Origin: Ptiloglossa arizonensis
Taxonomy: Eukaryota; Arthropoda; Insecta; Hymenoptera; Colletidae
DNA: 64,000 bases
Assembly (NCBI RefSeq): GCF_051014685.1
Contig: NW_027478395.1
Coordinates: forward strand, 806,001 to 870,000
Direction of reading: 5' to 3'
Shown here: one piece after another, positions 1 to 11,213 of the stretch
Numbering within the stretch: the first letter of the stretch is position 1
Layout: the number at the start of each line of letters is the position of its first letter
Program-made: the position numbers and the translations under genes
Notes under the pieces: model-generated
Database searches by the model: none
Told to the model about the DNA's origin: nothing
Seen by the model: the letters and a program-made list of their open reading frames with translations, nothing else

Positions 1-177
1 GGTTGAGGAGACAACAAATTTTTCGCAAATCAGCTGCCCCAAACGCTTAACCAGAATGGTCTAGGGAAAAAATACGCATACCGTTGTAATCGGGCGGGTT
101 TCTACTTTCAGACGAAACAGGAATTTTTGGGTTAGGTCAATCCGTTCGCGAGATATGGGAGTTTGAATCTAAGAAAT
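1..177 (+). repeat. Reference monomer of the satellite (177 bp)
   Basis: First full unit of the window, used here for unit numbering. The common form has about 31 C and 43 G in 177 bp (42% GC) and eight CpGs, close to the number expected from base composition. Three self-complementary cores are seen: AAAAATTTTT (unit 14-23), CCTAGG (60-65) and TCGCGA (146-151). This copy belongs to a left-end type with GAGGAGACAACAAA and GCCCC in place of the commoner GAGAAGGCAAAAAA and GCTCC. The period equals 59 codons, which explains why reading frames can run through unit boundaries. Confidence 0.95.
144..160 (+). other. CENP-B-box-like 17-mer, first of about 360 copies
   Basis: The sequence GTTCGCGAGATATGGGA aligns without gaps to the CENP-B box core NTTCGNNNNANNCGGGN and matches eight of nine fixed positions; the only miss is T for C at position 13. 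The element recurs in nearly every monomer at unit bases 144-160. Frequent variants TTCGCCAG (change in a free position) keep the match, whereas ATATGAG units lose a second fixed position and GAGGTATGGG units lose the central A. CENP-B is a pogo-transposase-derived protein that binds this box in mammalian alpha satellite. Whether this host has such a protein is unknown, and a chance match of this quality in a 177-bp unit is possible (roughly a few percent). Confidence 0.45.
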
Positions 178-353
178 GGTTGAGAAGACAAGAAATTTTT
201 GCACTTCTGCTGCTCCAAACGCTTAACCAGAATGGCCTAGGGAAAAAATACACATAACGCTGTAATCGGGCGAGTTTCTACTTTCAGACGCAACAGGAAT
301 ATTTGGGTTAGGTCAATCCGTTCGCGAGATATGGGAGTTTGAAGCTAAGAAAT
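178..353 (+). repeat. 176-bp monomer variant with a one-base deletion
   Basis: In this unit the A/T tract is followed by TTTTTGCACTTCTGC instead of TTTTTCGCAATTCTGC, so the unit is one base short. The same variant, with GAGAAGACAAGAAA at its start, recurs at about 885, 1768, 2125, 4075 and 6900 and I do not find it after about 7 kb. It marks the left part of the array and breaks the 59-codon reading phase wherever it occurs. Confidence 0.85.
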
Positions 354-2896
354 GGTTGAGGACACAAAAAATTTTTCGCAATTCTGCTGCTCCAAAAGCT
401 TAACCAGAATGGCCTCAGGAAAAAATACACATACCGTTGTAATCGGGCGAGTTTCTACTTTCAGATGCAATAGGAATTTTTGGGTTAGGTCAATCCGTTC
501 GCGAGATATGGGAGTTTGAAGCTAAAAAATGGTTGAGGAGACAACAAATTTTTCGCAAATCTGCTGCCCCAAACGCTTAACCAGAATGGTCTAGGGAAAA
601 AATACGCATACCGTTGTAATCGGGCGGGTTTCTACTTTCAGACGCAACAGGAATTTTTGGGTTAGGTCAATCCGTTCGCGAGATATGGGAGTTTGAATCT
701 AAGAAATGGTTGAGGAGACAACAAATTTTTCGCAAATCTGCTGCCCCAAACGCTTAATCAGAATGGTCTAGGGAAAAAATACGCATACCGTTGTAATCGG
801 GCGGGTTTCTACTTTCAGACGCAACAGGAATTTTTGGGTTAGGTCAATCCGTTCGCGAGATATGGGAGTTTGAATCTAAGAACTGGTTGAGAAGACAAGA
901 AATTTTTGCACTTCTGCTGCTCCAAACGCTTAACCAGAATTGCCTAGGGAAAAAATACACATACCGCTGTAATCGGGCGAGTTTCTACTTTCAGACGCAA
1001 CAGGAATTTTTGGGTTAGGTCAATCCGTTCGCGAGATATGGGAGTTTGAAGCCAAGAAATGGTTGAGAAGGCAAAAAATTTCTCGCAATTCTGCTGCTCC
1101 AAACGCTTAACCAGAATGCCCTAGGGAAAAAATAAACATACCGTTGTAATCGGGCGAGTTTCTACTTTCAGATGCAATAGGAATTTTTGGGTTAGGTCAA
1201 TCCGTTCGCGAGATATGGGAGTTTGAAGACCAGAAATGGTTGAGAAGGCAAAAAATTTTTCGCAATTCTGCTGCTCCAAAAGCTTAACCAGAATGGCCTC
1301 AGGAAAAAATACACATACCGTTGTAATCGGGCGAGTTTCTACTTTCAGATGCAATAGGAATTTTTGGGTTAGGTCAATCCGTTCGCGAGATATGGGAGTT
1401 TGAAGCTAAGAAATGGTTGAGGACACAAAAAATTTTTCGCAATTCTGCTGCTCCAAAAGCTTAACCAGAATGGCCTCAGGAAAAAATACACATACCGTTG
1501 TAATCGGGCGAGTTTCTACTTTCAGATGCAATAGGAATTTTTGGGTTAGGTCAATCCGTTCGCGAGATATGGGAGTTTGAAGCTAAAAAATGGTTGAGGA
1601 GACAACAAATTTTTCGCAAATCTGCTGCCCCAAACGCTTAACCAGAATGGTCTAGGGAAAAAATACGCATACCGTTGTAATCGGGCGGGTTTCTACTTTC
1701 AGACGCAACAGGAATTTTTGGGTTAGGTCAATCCGTTCGCGAGATATGGGAGTTTGAATCTAAGAAATGGTTGAGAAGACAAGAAATTTTTGCACTTCTG
1801 CTGCTCCAAACGCTTAACCAGAATGGCCTAGGGAAAAAATACACATACCGCTGTAATCGGGCGAGTTTCTACTTTCAGACGCAACAGGAATTTTTGGGTT
1901 AGGTCAATCCGTTCGCGAGATATGGGAGTTTGAATCTAAGAAATGGTTGAGGAGACAACAAATTTTTCGCAAATCTGCTGCCCCAAACGCTTAATCAGAA
2001 TGGTCTAGGGAAAAAATACGCATACCGTTGTAATCGGGCGGGTTTCTACTTTCAGACGCAACAGGAATTTTTGGGTTAGGTCAATCCGTTCGCGAGATAT
2101 GGGAGTTTGAATCTAAGAAATGGTTGAGAAGACAAGAAATTTTTGCACTTCTGCTGCTCCAAACGCTTAACCAGAATTGCCTAGGGAAAAAATACACATA
2201 CCGCTGTAATCGGGCGAGTTTCTACTTTCAGACGCAACAGGAATTTTTGGGTTAGGTCAATCCGTTCGCGAGATATGGGAGTTTGAAGCCAAGAAATGGT
2301 TGAGAAGGCAAAAAATTTCTCGCAATTCTGCTGCTCCAAACGCTTAACCAGAATGCCCTAGGGAAAAAATAAACATACCGTTGTAATCGGGCGAGTTTCT
2401 ACTTTCAGATGCAATAGGAATTTTTGGATTAGGTCAATCCGTTCGCGAGATATGGGAGTTTGAAGACCAGAAATGGTTGAGAAGGCAAAAAATTTTTCGC
2501 AATTCTGCTGCTCCAAAAGCTTAACCAGAATGGCCTCAGGAAAAAATACACATACCGTTGTAATCGGGCGAGTTTCTACTTTCAGATGCAATAGGAATTT
2601 TTGGGTTAGGTCAATCCGTTCGCGAGATATGGGAGTTTGAAGCTAAGAAATGGTTGAGAAGACAACAAATTTTTCGCAATTCTGCTGCTCCAAACGCTTA
2701 ACCAGAATGGCCTAGGGAAAAAATACGCATACCGTTGTAATCGGGCGAATTTCTACTTTCAGATGCAATAGGAATTTTTGGGTTAGGTCAATCGGTTCGC
2801 GAGAAATGGGAGTTTGAAGCCAAGAAATGGTTGAGAAGGCAAAAAATTTTTCGCCATTCTGCTGCTCCAAACGCTTAACCAGAATGGCCTAGGGAG

Positions 2897-5727
2897 AAAA
2901 TACACATACCGTTGTAATCGGGCGAGTTTCTACTTTAAGATGCAATAGGAATTTTTGGGTTAGGTCAATCCTTTCGCGAGATATGGGAGTTTGATGACCA
3001 GAAATGGTTGAGAAGGCAAAAAATTTTTCGCAATTCTGCTGCTCCGAAAGCTTAACCAGAATGGCCTCAGGAAAAAACACACATACCGTTGTAATCGGGC
3101 GAGTTTCTACTTTCAGATGCAACAGGAATTTTTGGGTTAGGTCAATCCGTTCGCGAGATATGGGAGTTTGAAGCTAAGAAATGGTTGAAGACACAACAAA
3201 TTTTTCGCAAATCTGCTGCCCCAAACGCTTAACCAGAATGGCCTAGGGAAAAAATACGCATACCGTTGTAATCGGGCGGGTTTCTACTTTCAGACGCAAC
3301 AGGAATCTTTGGGTTAGGTCAATCCGTTCGCGAGATATGGGAGTTTGAAGCTAAGAAATGGTTGAGAAGACAACAAATTTTTCGCAATTCTGCTGCTCCA
3401 AACGCTTAACCAGAATGGCCTAGGGAAAAAATACGCATACCGTTGTAATCGGGCGAATTTCGACTTTCAGATGCAACAGGAATTTTTGGGTTAGGTCAAT
3501 CCGTTCGCGAGAAATGGGAGTTTGAAGCCAAGGAATGGTTGAGAAGGCAAAAAATTTTTCGCAATTCTGCTGCTGCAAACGCTTAACCAGAATGGCCTAG
3601 GGAAAAAATACACATACCGTTGTAATCGCGCGAGTTTCTACGTTAAGATGCAATAGGAATTTTTGGGTTAGGTCAATCCGTTCGCGAGATATGGGAGTTT
3701 GAAGCCAAGAAATGGTAGAAAAGGCAAAAATATTTTCACAATTCTTCTGCTCCAAACGCTTAACCAGAATGGCCTAGGGAAAAAATACACATACCGTTGT
3801 AATCGGGCGAGTTTCTACTTTCAGATGCAATAGGAATTTTTGGGTTAAGTCAATCCGTTCGCGAGATATGGGAGTTTGAAGACCAGAAATGGTTGAGAAG
3901 GCAAAAAATTTTTCGCAATTCTGCTGCTCCAAAAGCTTAACCAGAATGGCCTCAGGAAAAAATACGCATACCGTTGTAATCGGGCGGGTTTCTACTTTCA
4001 GACACAACAGGAATTTTTGGGTTAGGTCAATCCGTTCGCGAGATATGGGAGTTTGAATCTAAGAAATGGTTGAGAAGACAAGAAATTTTTGCACTTCTGC
4101 TGCTCCAAACGCTTAACCAGAATCGCCTAGGGAAAAAATACACATACCGCTGTAATCGGGCGAGTTTCTACTTTCAGACGCAACAGGAATTTTTGGGTTA
4201 GGTCAATCCGTTCGCGAGATATGGGAGTTTGAAGCCAAGAAATGGTTGAGAAGGCAAAAAATTTCTCGCAATTCTGCTGCTCCAAACGCTTAACCAGAAT
4301 GCCCTAGGGAAAAAATAAACATACCGTTGTAATCGGGCGAGTTTCTACTTTCAGATGCAATAGGAATTTTTGGGTTAGGTCAATCCGTTCGCGAGATATG
4401 GGAGTTTGAAGCCAAGAAATGGTTGAGAAGGCAAAAAATTTTTCGCAATTCTGCTGCTCCAAACGCTTAACCAGAATGGCCTAGGGAAAAAATACACATA
4501 CCGTTGTAATTGGACGAGTTTCTACTTTCAGATGCAATAGGAATTTTTGGGTTAGGTCAATCCGTTCGCGAGGTATGGGAGTTTGAAGCTAAGAAATGGT
4601 TGAGAAGGCAAAAAAGTTTTCGCAATTCTGCTGCTCCAAAAGCTTAATCAGAATGGCCTCAGGAAAAAATACACATACCGTTGTAATCGGGCGAGTTTCT
4701 ACTTTCAGATGCAATACGAATTTTTGGGTTAGGTCAATCCGTTCGCGAGATATGGGAGTTTGAAGCCAGGAAATGGTTGAGAGGGCAAAAAATTTTTCGC
4801 AATTCTGCTGCTCCAAACGCTTAACCAGAATGGCCTAGGGAAAAAATACACATACCGTTGTAATCTGGCGAGTTTCTACTTTCAGATGCAATAGGAATTT
4901 TTGGGTAAGGTCAATCCGTTCGCGAGATATGGGAGTTTGAAGCCAAGAAATGGTTGAGAAGGCAAAAAATTTTTCGCATTTCTGCTGCTCCAAACGCTTA
5001 ACCAGAATGGCCTAGGGAAAAAATACGCATACCGTTGTAATCGGGCGAGTTTCTACTTTCAGACGGAGCAGGAATTTTTGGGTTTGGTCAATCCGTTCGC
5101 GAGATATGGGAGTTTGAAGCCAAGAAATGGTTGAGAAGGCAAAAAATTTTTCGCAATTCTGCTGCTCCAAACGCTTAACCAGAATGCCGTAGGGAAAAAA
5201 TACACATACCGTTGTAATCGGGCGAGTTTCTACTTTCAGATGCAATAGGAATTTTTGGGTTAGGTCAATCCGTTCGCGAGATATGGGAGTTTGAAGCCAA
5301 GAAATGGTTGAGAAGGCAAAAAATGTTTCGCAATTCTGCTGCTCCATACGCTTAAACAGATTTGCCTAGGGAAAAAATACACATACCATTGTAATCGGGC
5401 GAGTTTCTACTTTCAAATGTAATAGGAATTTTTGAGTTAGGTCAATCCGTTCGCGAGATATGAGAGTTTGAAGCTAAGAAATGGTTGAGAAGACAACAAA
5501 TTTTTCGCAAATCTGCTGCTCCAAACGCTTAACCAGAGTGCCCTAGGGAAAAAATACACATACCGTTGTAATCGGGCGAGTTTCTACTTTAAGATGCAAT
5601 AGGAATTTTTGGGATAGGTCAATCCGTTCGCGAGGTATGGGAGTTTGAAGCCAAGAAATGGTAGAAAAGGCAACAAAATTTTCACAATTCTGCTGCTCCA
5701 AACGCTTAACCAGAATGGCCTAGGGAA
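2897..5727 (+). repeat. 16-mer higher-order repeat, copy 1 (2831 bp)
   Basis: Sixteen monomers, one of them 176 bp. The block is followed directly by a second copy at a shift of 2831 bp. Landmarks shared by both copies are AATCCTTTCGCG near 2970/5800, TTTGATGACCAG near 2991/5822, CTGCTGCAAACG near 3570/6400, CGCGCGAG near 3628/6458 and CCATACGCTTAAACAG near 5345/8175. The left edge is set where sequence before about 2890 stops matching (GGTTGAGAAGGC here, GGTAGAAAAGGC before copy 2). Edges are accurate to a few tens of bases. No gene is seen. Confidence 0.9.
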
Positions 5728-8558
5728 AAAATACACATACCGTTGTAATCGGGCGAGTTTCTACTTTAAGATGCAATAGGAATTTTTGGGTTAGGTCAAT
5801 CCTTTCGCGAGATATGGGAGTTTGATGACCAGAAATGGTTGAGAAGGCAAAAAATTTTTCGCAATTCTGCTGCTCCGAAAGCTTAACCAGAATGGCCTCA
5901 GGAAAAAACACACATACCGTTGTAATCGGGCGAGTTTCTACTTTCAGATGCAACAGGAATTTTTGGGTTAGGTCAATCGGTTCGCGAGATATGGGAGTTT
6001 GAAGCTAAGAAATGGTTGAAGACACAACAAATTTTTCGCAAATCTGCTGCCCCAAACGCTTAACCAGAATGGCCTAGGGAAAAAATACGCATACCGTTGT
6101 AATCGGGCGGGTTTCTACTTTCAGACGCAACAGGAATCTTTGGGTTAGGTCAATCCGTTCGCGAGATATGGGAGTTTGAAGCTAAGAAATGGTTGAGAAG
6201 ACAACAAATTTTTCGCAATTCTGCTGCTCCAAACGCTTAACCAGAATGGCCTAGGGAAAAAATACGCATACCGTTGTAATCGGGCGAATTTCGACTTTCA
6301 GATGCAACAGGAATTTTTGGGTTAGGTCAATCCGTTCGCGAGAAATGGGAGTTTGAAGCCAAGGAATGGTTGAGAAGGCAAAAAATTTTTCGCAATTCTG
6401 CTGCTGCAAACGCTTAACCAGAATGGCCTAGGGAAAAAATACACATACCGTTGTAATCGCGCGAGTTTCTACGTTAAGATGCAATAGGAATTTTTGGGTT
6501 AGGTCAATCCGTTCGCGAGATATGGGAGTTTGAAGCCAAGAAATGGTAGAAAAGGCAAAAATATTTTCACAATTCTTCTGCTCCAAACGCTTAACCAGAA
6601 TGGCCTAGGGAAAAAATACACATACCGTTGTAATCGGGCGAGTTTCTACTTTCAGATGCAATAGGAATTTTTGGGTTAAGTCAATCCGTTCGCGAGATAT
6701 GGGAGTTTGAAGACCAGAAATGGTTGAGAAGGCAAAAAATTTTTCGCAATTCTGCTGCTCCAAAAGCTTAACCAGAATGACCTCAGGAAAAAATACGCAT
6801 ACCGTTGTAATCGGGCGGGTTTCTACTTTCAGACGCAACAGGAATTTTTGGGTTAGGTCAATCCGTTCGCGAGATATGGGAGTTTGAATCTAAGAAATGG
6901 TTGAGAAGACAAGAAATTTTTGCACTTCTGCTGCTCCAAACGCTTAACCAGAATCGCCTAGGGAAAAAATACACATACCGCTGTAATCGGGCGAGTTTCT
7001 ACTTTCAGACGCAACAGGAATTTTTGGGTTAGGTCAATCCGTTCGCGAGATATGGGAGTTTGAAGCCAAGAAATGGTTGAGAAGGCAAAAAATTTCTCGC
7101 AATTCTGCTGCTCCAAACGCTTAACCAGAATGCCCTAGGGAAAAAATAAACATACCGTTGTAATCGGGCGAGTTTCTACTTTCAGATGCAATAGGAATTT
7201 TTGGGTTAGGTCAATCCGTTCGCGAGATATGGGAGTTTGAAGCCAAGAAATGGTTGAGAAGGCAAAAAATTTTTCGCAATTCTGCTGCTCCAAACGCTTA
7301 ACCAGAATGGCCTAGGGAAAAAATACACATACCGTTGTAATTGGACGAGTTTCTACTTTCAGATGCAATAGGAATTTTTGGGTTAGGTCAATCCGTTCGC
7401 GAGGTATGGGAGTTTGAACCTAAGAAATGGTTGAGAAGGCAAAAAAGTTTTCGCAATTCTGCTGCTCCAAAAGCTTAATCAGAATGGCCTCAGGAAAAAA
7501 TACACATACCGTTGTAATCGGGCGAGTTTCTACTTTCAGATGCAATACGAATTTTTGGGTTAGGTCAATCCGTTCGCGAGATATGGGAGTTTGAAGCCAG
7601 GAAATGGTTGAGAGGGCAAAAAATTTTTCGCAATTCTGCTGCTCCAAACGCTTAACCAGAATGGCCTAGGGAAAAAATACACATACCGTTGTAATCTGGC
7701 GAGTTTCTACTTTCAGATGCAATAGGAATTTTTGGGTAAGGTCAATCCGTTCGCGAGATATGGGAGTTTGAAGCCAAGAAATGGTTGAGAAGGCAAAAAA
7801 TTTTTCGCATTTCTGCTGCTCCAAACGCTTAACCAGAATGGCCTAGGGAAAAAATACGCATACCGTTGTAATCGGGCGAGTTTCTACTTTCAGACGGAGC
7901 AGGAATTTTTGGGTTTGGTCAATCCGTTCGCGAGATATGGGAGTTTGAAGCCAAGAAATGGTTGAGAAGGCAAAAAATTTTTCGCAATTCTGCTGCTCCA
8001 AACGCTTAACCAGAATGCCCTAGGGAAAAAATACACATACCGTTGTAATCGGGCGAGTTTCTACTTTCAGATGCAATAGGAATTTTTGGGTTAGGTCAAT
8101 CCGTTCGCGAGATATGGGAGTTTGAAGCCAAGAAATGGTTGAGAAGGCAAAAAATGTTTCGCAATTCTGCTGCTCCATACGCTTAAACAGATTTGCCTAG
8201 GGAAAAAATACACATACCATTGTAATCGGGCGAGTTTCTACTTTCAAATGTAATAGGAATTTTTGAGTTAGGTCAATCCGTTCGCGAGATATGAGAGTTT
8301 GAAGCTAAGAAATGGTTGAGAAGACAACAAATTTTTCGCAAATCTGCTGCTCCAAACGCTTAACCAGAGTGCCCTAGGGAAAAAATACACATACCGTTGT
8401 AATCGGGCGAGTTTCTACTTTAAGATGCAATAGGAATTTTTGGGATAGGTCAATCCGTTCGCGAGGTATGGGAGTTTGAAGCCAAGAAATGGTAGAAAAG
8501 GCAACAAAATTTTCACAATTCTGCTGCTCCAAACGCTTAACCAGAATGGCCTAGGGAA
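5728..8558 (+). repeat. 16-mer higher-order repeat, copy 2 (2831 bp)
   Basis: Tandem second copy of the preceding block. By eye I find about six differences over 2.8 kb, for example CCG versus CGG near 3147/5978, GACACAAC versus GACGCAAC near 4003/6834, GGCCTC versus GACCTC near 3949/6780, GAAGCTA versus GAACCTA near 4587/7418 and GCCGTAG versus GCCCTAG near 5190/8020. Monomers inside the block differ from one another far more than the two copies do, the signature of a HOR and not of simple monomer turnover. The match ends near 8560, where copy 2 continues into AATACGCATACC and a CAACTGG unit. No gene is seen. Confidence 0.9.
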
Positions 8559-8560
8559 AA

Positions 8561-11213
8561 AATACGCATACCGTTGTAATCGGGCGAGTTTCTACTTTCA
8601 GACGCAACTGGAATTTTTGGGTTAGGTCAATCCGTTCGCGAGATATGGGAGTTTGAAGCCAGGAAATGGTTGAGAGGGCAAAAAATTTTTCGCAATTCTG
8701 CTGCTCCAAACGCTTAACCAGAATGGCCTAGGGAAAAAATACACATACCGTTGTAATCTGGCGAGTTTCTACTTTCAGATGCAATAGGAATTTTTGGGTA
8801 AGGTCAATCCGTTCGCGAGATATGGGAGTTTGAAGCCAAGAAATGGTTGAGAAGGCAAAAAATTTTTCGCATTTCTGCTGCTCCAAACGCTTAACCAGAA
8901 TGGCCTAGGGAAAAAATACGCATACCGTTGTAATCGGGCGAGTTTCTACTTTCAGACGGAGCAGGAATTTTTGGGTTTGGTCAATCCGTTCGCGAGATAT
9001 GGGAGTTTGAAGCCAAGAAATGGTTGAGAAGGCAAAAAATTTTTCGCAATTCTGCTGCTCCAAACGCTTAACCAGAATGCCCTAGGGAAAAAATACACAT
9101 ACCGTTGTAATCGGGCGAGTTTCTACCTTCAGATGCAATAGGAATTTTTGGGTTAGGTCAATCCGTTCGCGAGATATGGGAGTTTGAAGCCAAGAAATGG
9201 TTGAGAAGGCAAAAAATTTTTCGCAATTCTGCTGCTCCAAACGCTTAACCAGAATGGCCTAGGGAAAAAATACACATACCGTTGTAATCGGGCGAGTTTC
9301 TACTTTCAGACGCAACTGGAATTTTTGGGTTAGGTCAATCCGTTCGCGAGATATGGGAGTTTGAAGCCAGGAAATGGTTGAGAAGGCAAAAAATTTTTCG
9401 CAATTTTGCTGCTCCATACGCTTAACCAGAATAGCCTAGGGAAAAAATACACATACCGTTGTAATCGGGCGAGTTTCTACTTTCAGACGGAGCAGGAATT
9501 TTTGGGTTTGGTCAATCCGTTCGCGAGATATGGGAGTTTGAAGCCAAGAAATGGTAGAAAGGCAAAAAAATTTTCACAATTCTGCTGCTCCAACCGCTTA
9601 ACCCGAATGGCCTAGGGAAAAAATACACATACCGTTGTAATCGGGCGAGTTTCTACTTTCAGACGCAACAGGAATTTTTGGGTTAGGTCAATCCGTTCGC
9701 GAGATATGGGAGTTTGAAGCCAAGAAATGGTTGAGAAGGCAAAAAATTTTTCGCAATTCTGCTGCTCCGAACGCTTAACCAGAATGCCCTAGGGAAAAAA
9801 TACACATACCTTTGTAATCGGGCGAGTTTCTACATTCAGATGCAATAGGAATTTTTGGATTAGGTCAATCCGTTCGCGAGATATGGGAGTTTGAAGCCAA
9901 GAAATGGTTGAGAAGGCAAAAAATTTTTCGCAATTCTGCTGCTCCAAACGCTTAACCCGAATGGCCTAGGGAAAAAATACACATACCGATGTAATCGGGC
10001 GAGTTTCTACTTTCAGACGCAACTGGAATTTTTGGGTTAGGTCAATCCGTTCGCGAGATATGGGAGTTTGAAGCCAAGAAATGTTTGAGAAGGCAAAAAA
10101 TTTTCGCAATTCTGCTGCTCCAAACGCTTAACCAGAATGGCCTAGGGAAAAAATACACATACCGTTGTAATCTGGCGAGTTTCTACTTTCAGATGCAATA
10201 GGAATTTTTGGGTAAGGTCAATCCGTTCGCGAGATATGGGAGTTTGAAGCCAAGAAATGGTTGAGAAGGCAAAAAATTTTTCGCATTTCTGCTGCTCCAA
10301 ACGCTTAACCAGAATGGCCTAGGGAAAAAATACGCATACCGTTGTAATCGGGCGAGTTTCTACTTTCAGACGGAGCAGGAACTTTTGGGTTTGGTCAATC
10401 CGTTCGCGAGATATGGGAGTTTGAAGCCAAGAAATGGTTGAGAAGGCAAAAAATTTTTCGCAATTCTGCTGCTCCAAACGCTTAACCAGAATGCCCTAGG
10501 GAAAAAATACACATACCGTTGTAATCGGGCGAGTTTCTACTTTCAGATGCAATAGGAATTTTTGGGTTAGGTCAATCCGTTCGCGAGATATGGGAGTTTG
10601 AAGCCAAGAAATGGTTGAGAAGGCAAAAAATTTTTCGCAATTCTGCTGCTCCAAACGCTTAACCAGAATGGCCTAGGGAAAAAATTCACATACCGTTGTA
10701 ATCGGGCGAGTTTCTACTTTCAGACGCAACTGGAATTTTTGGGTTAGGTCAATCCGTTCGCGAGATATGGGAGTTTGAAGCCAGGAAATGGTTGAGAAGG
10801 CAAAAAATTTTTCGCAATTCTGCTGCTCCATACGCTTAACCAGAATAGCCTAGGGAAAAAATACACATACCGTTGTAATCGGGCGAGTTTCTACTTTCAG
10901 ATGCAATTGGAATTTTTGGGTCCGGTCAATCCGTTCGCGAGATATGGGAGTTTGAAGCCAAGAAATGGTTGAGAAGGCAAAAAATTTTTCGCAATTCTGC
11001 TGCTCCAAACGCTTAACCAGAATGGCCTTGGGAAAAAATACACATACCGTTGTAATCGGGCGAGTTTCTACTTTCAGACGCAACTCGAATTTTTGGGTTA
11101 GGTCAATCCGTTCGCGAGGTATGGGAGTTTGAAGCCAGGAAATGGTTGAGAAGGCAAAAAATGTTTCGCAATTCTGCTGCTCCAAACGCTTAACCAGAAT
11201 GGCCTAGGGAAAA
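8561..11213 (+). repeat. 15-mer higher-order repeat, copy A (2653 bp)
   Basis: Starts at AATACGCATACC with a CAGACGCAACTGG unit and is repeated immediately downstream at a shift of 2653 bp. Landmarks are GTTGAGAGGGC near 8669/11322, CAATTTTGCTGCTCCATACG near 9411/12064, GGTAGAAAGGC near 9553/12206 and CCAACCGCTTAACCCG near 9591/12244. A one-base deletion in the A/T tract near 10096 is missing from the partner copy. The block shares sub-blocks with about 4.7-5.3 kb, so it was probably assembled from the neighbouring 16-mer. No gene is seen. Confidence 0.85.

Larger units (their letters stand above)
1..2896 (+). repeat. Left-end domain: 6-mer and 7-mer direct repeats
   Basis: About 16 monomers of left-end types: GAGGAGACAACAAA units, 176-bp GCACTTC units and units with CTCAGGAAAAA plus CAAAAGCTTAACC (a HindIII site). 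Two direct repeats overlap. About 594-1424 recurs at about 1831-2661 with a shift of 1237 bp (seven units, two of them 176 bp). About 354-707 recurs at about 1415-1768 with a shift of 1061 bp (six units). The two repeats share monomers, which points to successive unequal exchanges in different registers. No gene or other feature is seen. Confidence 0.85.

Noticed and set aside
128..137. Telomere-like GGGTTAGG in each monomer
   Set aside because: Only eight bases match a permuted TTAGGG repeat and they are not tandem; a match this short is expected by chance.
140..153. Pol III B-box (tRNA/SINE promoter) at CCGTTCGCGAG
   Set aside because: GTTCG fits, but the following A and the final C of the B-box consensus are missing and no A-box lies at a suitable distance upstream.
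5012..5347. Open reading frames of 65-111 codons on both strands as genes
   Set aside because: They all encode the same 59-residue cycle or its plus-strand counterpart, follow from the 177-bp period and end at monomer-type changes. They show no known domain, no fixed start and no promoter.
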